64,000 nucleotides of DNA, from NCBI RefSeq assembly GCF_033568475.1, contig NC_133122.1, positions 147,016,861 through 147,080,860 of the forward strand, given 5' to 3'. The position numbers were made by a program, and so were the translations under genes. The notes beneath the pieces were generated by a model, which made no database searches, was not told the DNA's origin, and worked only from the letters and a program-made list of their open reading frames with translations. Origin of the DNA: Henckelia pumila. Its lineage: Eukaryota; Streptophyta; Magnoliopsida; Lamiales; Gesneriaceae. Below are positions 56,672 through 64,000 of the stretch, one piece after another (position 1 is the first letter of the stretch; every line of letters begins with the position of its first letter).

Positions 56672-58875
56672 TTGAGGCATCTTTGTTGATAAGTATCTTG
56701 GAAGAAAATATTTGTACGTACGCATTTATTAGATTTTCAGGAAGTTTGAAGTTTAAAAATTTATTGCTTATTTTAATTGAAGAAAATATTCAGAAATTAA
56801 AAGGAATAGAAACACAGAAAACAATAATCAGCTCATTCATAATGTGGAACAATTGTTAAATGGGATCCTCGCATAAACTTTGTTTGAGGGTAAAGTGTAA
56901 ACAAGCTCAATCGTCATAGACTCATATACTTTAGGATAGCTCAAGGATTAATTATATTCAATTATTATCCTATTATTTTCGGTAATCATTACGTTCAAAT
57001 ATTAAAACTATAAGACACCGTTCTGTCAGCCGTATTACTAATTAATATACATATAATTCATCTCATCTCATCCCACGTTCTTCTCATCATATTAGTTATT
57101 CATAATTAACTATTTATTTTACATCAATCAAATCATTAATTATTTATCTCACATCAATCAAATCATTGAACTCAAATTACTATATTACCTCTTATAAATA
57201 ATATAAATTTTATTTTATTTATTGTTAAAAGGACAAAATAGTCATTTAACATTTTTATATAAAATTTAATCAATCAAATCAAATCAACCATAATCTATCA
57301 ATTAAATCCAATACTATTTTAACTATCATTTTTTATTTATTTTTTATTACATTATATTACTTATCTATATATTACTCATACCATACCTCAAACCAAACGA
57401 TGCTTTAATAGTATTGAATATTTAGGCTGCGTTTACTTGCCTTGATAAACGAGGGATAACATTATTAATACCGACTAATCCTATGTTTAGTTACAAAATT
57501 GAAAATCATTATAAATCCTTAAGCCGTTAATAATGAGATTTAGAAATGATTTTTAATCTTAAATTTTAGAAGAGATTATAAATTTGTACATGGTGAAAAG
57601 AGAAAAAAAAAATCAATCCCAAATTAATCCATCAAACTAAACATATTATTATTTTTCCATAACCACTTCATATCCTATCAAATTATACTAATAATCACAT
57701 TTTAATCTATCCTTTTACAATCTCATCTTTTAAAGTAATTAAACAATGTATATCAAATAAAATCTAATGTAATATTTTTATTTTTTATTTTTATTTTTAA
57801 ACGAGAGAAAAAAAAACGCACATATTTATTTGGGGATTGAAATGAATACATGATAATTATATAGCATTAATCGTCTTCAATTTATGACATTCTTTTCCAT
57901 GTGTATTTGAAACACATAATTACAAAATAAAATTATGAAATAATTAATTAGGTAAGATCAATCAAAACACCAACCCTTCATTTAATTAAACTATCAAATG
58001 TCGCAGCTTTCTAAATCTAATCTAAAATCTAAAATCCAAATAAGCAAGATCTAGCTCAAACTTGTTAGATGTTACATGTAAGGGCATTGCCTTGACATAC
58101 ATCTAATGTTGACATTTATCAATACATTTGAGGTCCACTATTTTTTAGTGAACCTCATATATATTGATGAATGATCACTCTTAATTAGATATATTATGTG
58201 GATAGTATTTTTATAAGTAGCATGAAATGTTCTCCTCAACTTTAACAAGTATTACAACCTTTGCCTCCATCTTTGTCTTTAATGGATATAGCAATCATAA
58301 ATATCGAAGCTTTTGACAATAATGACCTAGATCTAAAGCCTAGACCCAAAAATTAAAACACTTTATCCAACAAACAACTTGGACACCTGAAAATGATTTG
58401 GTATGTTTCCAAAAAAAAAATAAAATAACAATAATCAATTGGTATAAAATAGAGTAATCTTTAGCTAATGATTGATGATTTATTGAGTAAAATGCCATTA
58501 TTAACAAGTTAGATTAGATTCCAAAAAGAAAAAAAAAAGTTAGATTTGTGTATAAGTTTATCTAGCATCACACCGCAATCAAAATACAATAACTATAATC
58601 AGTGACAGACTTAATTTCAAGAACACATACTCTAATAACATTTACGATTCAAGGTCAAATAACCATATGCATAAATTCATAAACTCATGTGCTAATTTTT
58701 TTTTCAAGTCGAGCTCGAATAGAGTGCTGCACGTGGTCGACCGTGCCCCCAACGAAAACCATAAAGGGTGCTACTCATGTTATTGAGAATAATCTTGAGC
58801 TAATGGTTGATGATTTATATGCAAAGACACCATCATTAACAAGTTAGATTTATGTAAGTTAATATATAGATTGGT
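56672..58875. other. AT-rich intergenic region
   Basis: There is no coding-like frame. Near-duplicate words CATCAATCAAATCATTAATTATTTATCTCA and CATCAATCAAATCATTGAACTCA occur around 57120-57175. GGCTGCGTTTACTTGCC near 57425 resembles a transposon end, but no partner end was found. Confidence 0.5.
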
Positions 58876-59081
58876 CTATGCTACACCGGGAGAGGTACAC
58901 CTTATTTTTCTCTAGATGTTCGCGCGAACATCATGTGAAAAAACCAAAAAAATTATTGATGAGGTCCACATGTTTTTTTTCTCAGTGAGATGTTCACGAA
59001 AACATCTAGTGTTTTTTAGAGTGATGTTCGCGCATCTGAAAAAAACACTAAAGGGGGTGTATCTCTCCCGGTGTAACATAG
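58876..59081. mobile_element. Short foldback element with internal GATGTTCGCG motifs
   Basis: The inverted ends CTATGCTACACCGGGAGAGG and (inverse) CTATGTTACACCGGGAGAGA delimit about 206 bp. Inside is a perfect 18-bp palindrome GATGTTCGCGCGAACATC at 58915-58932. Related GATGTTCACGAAAACATC (58989-59006) and GATGTTCGCGCATC (59021-59034) follow. No TSD was assigned. Confidence 0.65.
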
Positions 59082-59711
59082 AATATCCCGTTAATATATA
59101 GCATGACACTCTCAGTCAAAATGTAATATTAACATGTAATCAGTGACATGCTTAAAAATTTGAGGAGAAAATTTAATAGAATTTCAAGGAGTAATCTTAA
59201 TTTTTTAAAAAAGAAATTACACAAAATCTTAATTTTCTTTTGCTTGAGCGAGGGAGAGGTGATCACCCTACTTTGATGGATCTATTCTCGGTTATTTTAC
59301 TACTCGATTTAATATTTTTTATATTATTATCAACTTTAAGTTTTTTTTATATAATAACTTAAGCCCAGCCCAAAGAGTATACTCTAAAAAATATACATGA
59401 ATCCATAGAGTGGTCTCTTGGTGGGGTGGGAATAGTTGTAAAGGAAGGCAGAAGGGAGAGATCTAAAGGTGGTTGAAACAGAAGAAGCTTAACTTGGAGG
59501 CAATGGAGACTCTGCAACCAACAGAAATATACTCCAAATGTTGCCTTCATTAGGTGGGCAAAATAGACAAGAAAGTGATACAAATTCTGCCCTAGCCACC
59601 AAAAATGATGTATTAAAAAGAACCCTTTACCATATATTCATTCCATTGCAACTCACCTCCATTTCCTTGTACTCTCAACACACAGACAAAATTTTACCAG
59701 CATCACCGGCT
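59082..59711 (+). other. Putative CesA7 promoter and 5' UTR
   Basis: TATATAATAAC near 59348 is the best TATA candidate, about 360 bp before the ATG. The 5' UTR would contain the A/C-rich stretch 59470-59700. No gene is seen. Confidence 0.4.
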
Positions 59712-62700
59712 ATGGAAGCCAGTGCCGGTCTTGTTGCTGGTTCTCACAACCGGAACGAGTTAGTTGTCATCCATGGCCACGAAGAGGTATGCAACGTTAC
59801 CTTGCTTTTCTGCATGCAATTACAAAGCAAAACATTCACCCTATTCAATGAGAAAATGTCTCATATGTTTTCTGGTATTTGCTAACATACATAAAACGGT
59901 TCGCTTTGGTCGAAGCAAAACCATAGTTTTCATTAGGGTCAGCAAGAAATGTTACTCTAAATGGATTTTGCAGCCTAAGACACTGAAAAACCTGAATGGA
60001 CAAGTCTGTGAGATATGTGGGGATGCGGTCGGGCCAACGGTGGATGGCGAACTCTTCGTGGCATGCAACGAGTGTGGTTTCCCAGTGTGCCGGCCGTGCT
60101 ACGAGTACGAGAGAAGAGAAGGCAATCAACTCTGCCCTCAGTGCAAAACCAGATATAAACGTCTTAAAGGTTTGGTTTACGCACCAAACTAGCACTCTTT
60201 CATTCACGACAAAAGCAAACTTGCATATTTCTTGCATGCTGCAATTAAAAGACATATTGCACGTAACCAATAAAGACAATTTGAATAGCATTTAATTCAT
60301 ATTCAAGATTAGCTGATTTGAACCAAGCTTCAATATGTGAAACGGTTCCAACGGAACCAAAATTATTTTGTTTGATAGCTTGCAAACTCAAATATATCAT
60401 TAACTATTTATAAATATAACTGAAAATTTTATGGATTCTTCCTCTAATCTTATAACAAGACTCTAGTTGATATCAAGCTCAACGTAAAGCATACGTGACT
60501 CAATTCGGTCACCAGTGAAAATTATTGAGGCAATATTGCAAAAAAAGGAACTTTTTTCTTTTGTTTTTCGTTTTTTATGACAGAGAATACTTATTCAACA
60601 AATACTTTATGAAAATGAAACTCAACTTCTATCTTCGAACTCAGGATCAAATTTAAACCTGGGAATCCAAGTCTTTTGGGATGTCTCGTAAATTTTTACT
60701 ACACTATCGTCCTCTGATACTTGATTTTAAGGGAGTCCGAGGGTCGAGGGAGATGATGATGAGGAAGACATCGACGACATTGAACATGAATTCAACATAG
60801 ATGAGCAAAAGAAGAATACCGATATCGCTGAAGCCATTCTCCATGGGAAGATGAGTTATGGAAGAGGTCCAGAAGACGAGGAAAACACTCAATATCCGGC
60901 TGTCGTAGCCGGTGGTCGCTCCCGTCATGTAAGAACAATTTCACCACAGTATATCTCTTTTCATATTTTCATGCTGTAACTTTCCGAGTGTGATACAGCA
61001 CCTCTTTGCCAAGAGAAGTTACTCTTGTTGCCTTGTGTAAAAATGAAGGTTAGTGGAGAATTTCCGATTCCAAGTCATGCTTACAGTGGAGATCAAATGA
61101 TGGGATCCTCTCTGCACAGACGCGTGCATCCATATCCAGTCTCCGATGAAACAGGTAAAAAGAACTGGTGTAGAAACATTTGAAGACTCTGTTGAAAAAT
61201 GAAATTTTGTAGCAAATTTTGCATTTGTGAACTCCAAATTGCAGGAGGTGCAAGATGGGACGATAAGAAACTGGAGATGGGTTGGAAAGAAAGGATGGAA
61301 GATTGGAAAATGCAGCAAGGAAATCTGGGGCCTGAATATGATGACTCCGCTGATCCGGAAATGGCCATGTATGAGTTCAATATTTCTTTTCGTTGTTGGC
61401 TCTGTTACAAACTATACTCTAATGGAGTTTCAAACCGTTTGTATGCACGAAATGCAGTTTAGATGAAGCAAGACAGCCGCTGTCAAGAAAAGTGCCAATT
61501 GCTTCAAGCAAAATTAATCCTTACCGAATGGTGATCGTGACTAGGCTGGTGGTGCTGGCCTTCTTTCTTCGTTACCGAATCTTGAATCCCGTGCATGATG
61601 CACCTGGCCTCTGGCTCACTTCAATTATTTGTGAAATCTGGTTTGCTTTATCATGGATTCTCGATCAGTTCCCAAAATGGTTCCCCATTGATAGGGAGAC
61701 CTATCTTGATCGCCTTTCCCTCAGGTAAGAAGTAAACACAAGCACAAACTAAAACTAAAACCTTGCAAGATAAATAATCGTAACATGAAAATATAACCTC
61801 CACTTTATACATTAAGCCAACAACATCCACCCTTCTAAAGAAGAAAAAGAAAAAAACAAAAGGAAAAGGAAAAATAGGACACAAGCACAGAAAGTAGCAA
61901 CACTTGGCAACACTTGAATAATATTCAGTTGCTTCCACAGTGACATGCTTAACATAAAAAGTAGTTTGCGAAAGATCATGACGGTAAAACATTAAATATT
62001 CTCAATACTACATGTTTCGCATAAGTTCTATGTTGGGAACTGTCTATATATTATATGGGTATTTCGTGAACTTGTAAATTTTAACAAATTTTGATGCAGG
62101 TATGAAAGGGAGGGTGAACCAAACATGCTAGCTCCGGTTGATATATTTGTCAGTACAGTAGATCCCATGAAGGAACCACCTCTTGTTACAGCCAATACGG
62201 TTCTCTCAATACTTGCAATGGACTACCCTGTTGACAAAATCTCATGTTATATATCTGATGATGGTGCTTCAATGTGCACCTTTGAAGCACTATCAGAAAC
62301 AGCAGAATTCGCTCGAAAATGGGTTCCTTTTTGCAAGAAGTTCTCTATAGAACCTCGAGCACCGGAGATGTATTTCTCGGAGAAGGTTGACTATTTGAAG
62401 GATAAAGTGCAGCCAGCTTTTGTGCAGGAGCGAAGAGCTATGAAGGTATAATCTCAAACTATATAATTTGCTCATCCTGAGGACTATAAAACAATCAGAA
62501 AGTTACAAAAGCTAATTATCATGTGTAACAGAGAGAATATGAGGAATTCAAGGTCAGAATAAATGCACTGGTTGCGAAAGCCACTAAAGTTCCTCCTGGA
62601 GGATGGATAATGCAAGATGGGACTCCATGGCCAGGAAACAACACTAAGGATCATCCTGGTATGATTCAAGTCTTTCTAGGCCAAAATGGAGGCCTTGATG

Positions 62701-64000
62701 TGGAAGGACATGAACTTCCTCGCCTAGTTTATGTTTCTCGTGAGAAGAGGCCAAGTTTTCAGCATCACAAAAAAGCTGGTGCCATGAATGCCCTGGTAAA
62801 TATCATCACTACACCATAACTTTTAGCTTTCCATGTCATCCATGTGGCAACATAATGGTCAGAGCATGTAGTAAGAATCCTTCATCATTATGATTATTCT
62901 TACGCCACAAAATCCGCAGATTCGAGTTTCTGGAGTTCTCACCAATGCTCCGTTCATGTTGAACTTGGACTGTGACCACTACTTAAATAACAGCAAGGCC
63001 GTAAGAGAGGCGATGTGTTTTTTGATGGATCCTCAGGTTGGAAAGAAGGTTTGCTACGTCCAATTCCCTCAGAGGTTTGATGGGATAGATAAACATGACA
63101 GATATGCCAACAGAAATACAGTCTTCTTTGATGTAAGTCTCTGCAAAAACAGTGAAAAAATATCAACACTTCTTAACTGAGCAGTAAAGATATGAAAAAC
63201 AGCAACAGCTTTTCACCCACAATCAAGTGAATTAGATGATAATCATCTTCTAACTTGCAGATCAACATGAAAGGTCTAGACGGTATTCAAGGTCCAGTTT
63301 ATGTTGGGACAGGATGTGTCTTTAGAAGACAAGCTTTATATGGCTATGAACCTCCCAAGGGTCCTAAGCGTCCAAAAATGGTAAGCTGTGATTGCTGCCC
63401 ATGCTTTGGACGCCGCAAAAAGCTTCCAAAATACTCTAAGAACGATCTCGATGGAGGGGCAAACGTTCAAGGTTATTTGAAGCCATTGCATTTTTAGTCA
63501 TTAAGATTGTCGTAATTTTCACATGTTGATAGATTAAGATAATTAATTTATGTTCCAATCCACTGAAACATAAGAACCTGCATCTCTTCGAAACAGGATT
63601 TGAGGAAGACAAGGAGATATTAATGTCGCAGATGAATTTTGAAAAGAAATTTGGACAATCACCAATATTTGTGACATCGACCTTAATGATTGAAGGTGGT
63701 GTCCCACCTTCCTCAAGCCCAGCAGCTTTGCTAAAAGAAGCCATTCATGTCATAAGCTGTGGTTATGAAGACAAGACAGAATGGGGTTCTGAGGTACTGC
63801 GGACATCCCTGAATGAGTCGCATATTATTATTCCCTACAACTTTACAGCTTTTCTAATTTATGCATCATGGACATGCAGCTGGGTTGGATTTATGGCTCT
63901 ATCACAGAAGACATCCTCACGGGATTCAAGATGCATTGCCGCGGTTGGCGATCCATTTACTGTATGCCTAAAAGGGCTGCATTTAAGGGTTCAGCTCCAA
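59712..64000 (+). CDS. CESA7: CesA7/IRX3-type secondary-wall cellulose synthase catalytic subunit, 3' partial
   Basis: Twelve exons are visible: 59712-59786, 59974-60169, 60732-60928, 61049-61154, 61245-61368, 61458-61724, 62100-62445, 62532-62795, 62920-63132, 63261-63471, 63597-63793, 63880-64000 (cut by the window). All are GT-AG and in frame. The start [21 protein letters not shown] matches CesA7-class proteins. The N-terminal RING-type zinc finger (CEICGD...[12 protein letters not shown]...CPQC) comes first. Two transmembrane helices lie in exon 6. SDDGASM (first catalytic Asp) and DCDHY (the substrate-binding Asp pair) are present, then the class-specific region [12 protein letters not shown]. 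The TED and QxxRW motifs lie beyond the window. It makes beta-1,4-glucan from UDP-glucose at the plasma membrane with CesA4 and CesA8 (family knowledge). Confidence 0.95.

Noticed and set aside
59845-60291. 148-codon minus-strand frame
   Set aside because: It is antisense to CesA7 exon 2 and its introns.
61651-61992. 113-codon minus-strand frame
   Set aside because: It is antisense to CesA7 exon 6 and intron 6, without homology.

Overview
This is plant nuclear DNA, almost certainly from a eudicot. The genes have GT-AG introns and a strongly AT-rich intergenic background, and there are many Ty3, Ty1/Sirevirus, hAT, Mutator-like and Harbinger-like elements plus an endogenous pararetrovirus. 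Five genuine host genes are visible. They are a small secreted, probably GPI-anchored protein (25.7-26.2 kb, +); AE7, the MIP18-family cytosolic Fe-S assembly factor (28.3-31.2 kb, +); TAM41, a mitochondrial CDP-DAG synthase (32.2-36.3 kb, -); a chloroplast translation initiation factor IF-3 (51.3-55.0 kb, +); and a CesA7/IRX3-type secondary-wall cellulose synthase cut off by the window end (59.7-64.0 kb, +). Exon structures were read directly from splice sites and in each case join in one continuous frame.

Layout. 1-7064: most of a Ty3 Tekay/Del-type retrotransposon with several in-frame stops. 7065-11400: AT-rich DNA with a gag remnant, a non-autonomous hAT element with target-site duplication (TSD) and an inverted-repeat element. 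11403-23354: a complete, recent Ty1/copia Sirevirus on the minus strand, with a 5-bp TSD, about 1.4% LTR divergence by eye, an envelope-like third ORF, several polypurine tracts, and an 1845-bp solo LTR inserted at the gag/pol junction. 23.4-36.4 kb: a gene island in which AE7 and TAM41 converge on a MITE. 37.0-44.5 kb: a genome-length, circularly permuted endogenous caulimovirid on the minus strand. 44.5-51.2 kb: stacked Mutator-like foldback elements, an LTR, hAT and MITEs. 51.3-64 kb: the IF-3 gene, a SINE and further MITEs, then CesA7.

The most unusual signal is a family of about 39-bp nested palindromes (GTGTTG, GTGTTG, CAACAC, CAACAC half-sites about 12-13 nt apart). Fifteen copies are spread through the Sirevirus at about 300-1300 bp intervals, in both LTRs, in non-coding parts, and inside gag, pol and the envelope-like ORF. 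Seven of the eight coding copies start in the same reading frame. I do not know a described function for it. The other main observations are an AT-AC U12-type intron in AE7, a partial exon duplication in TAM41, and pararetrovirus breaks that in pol are all TGA stops.
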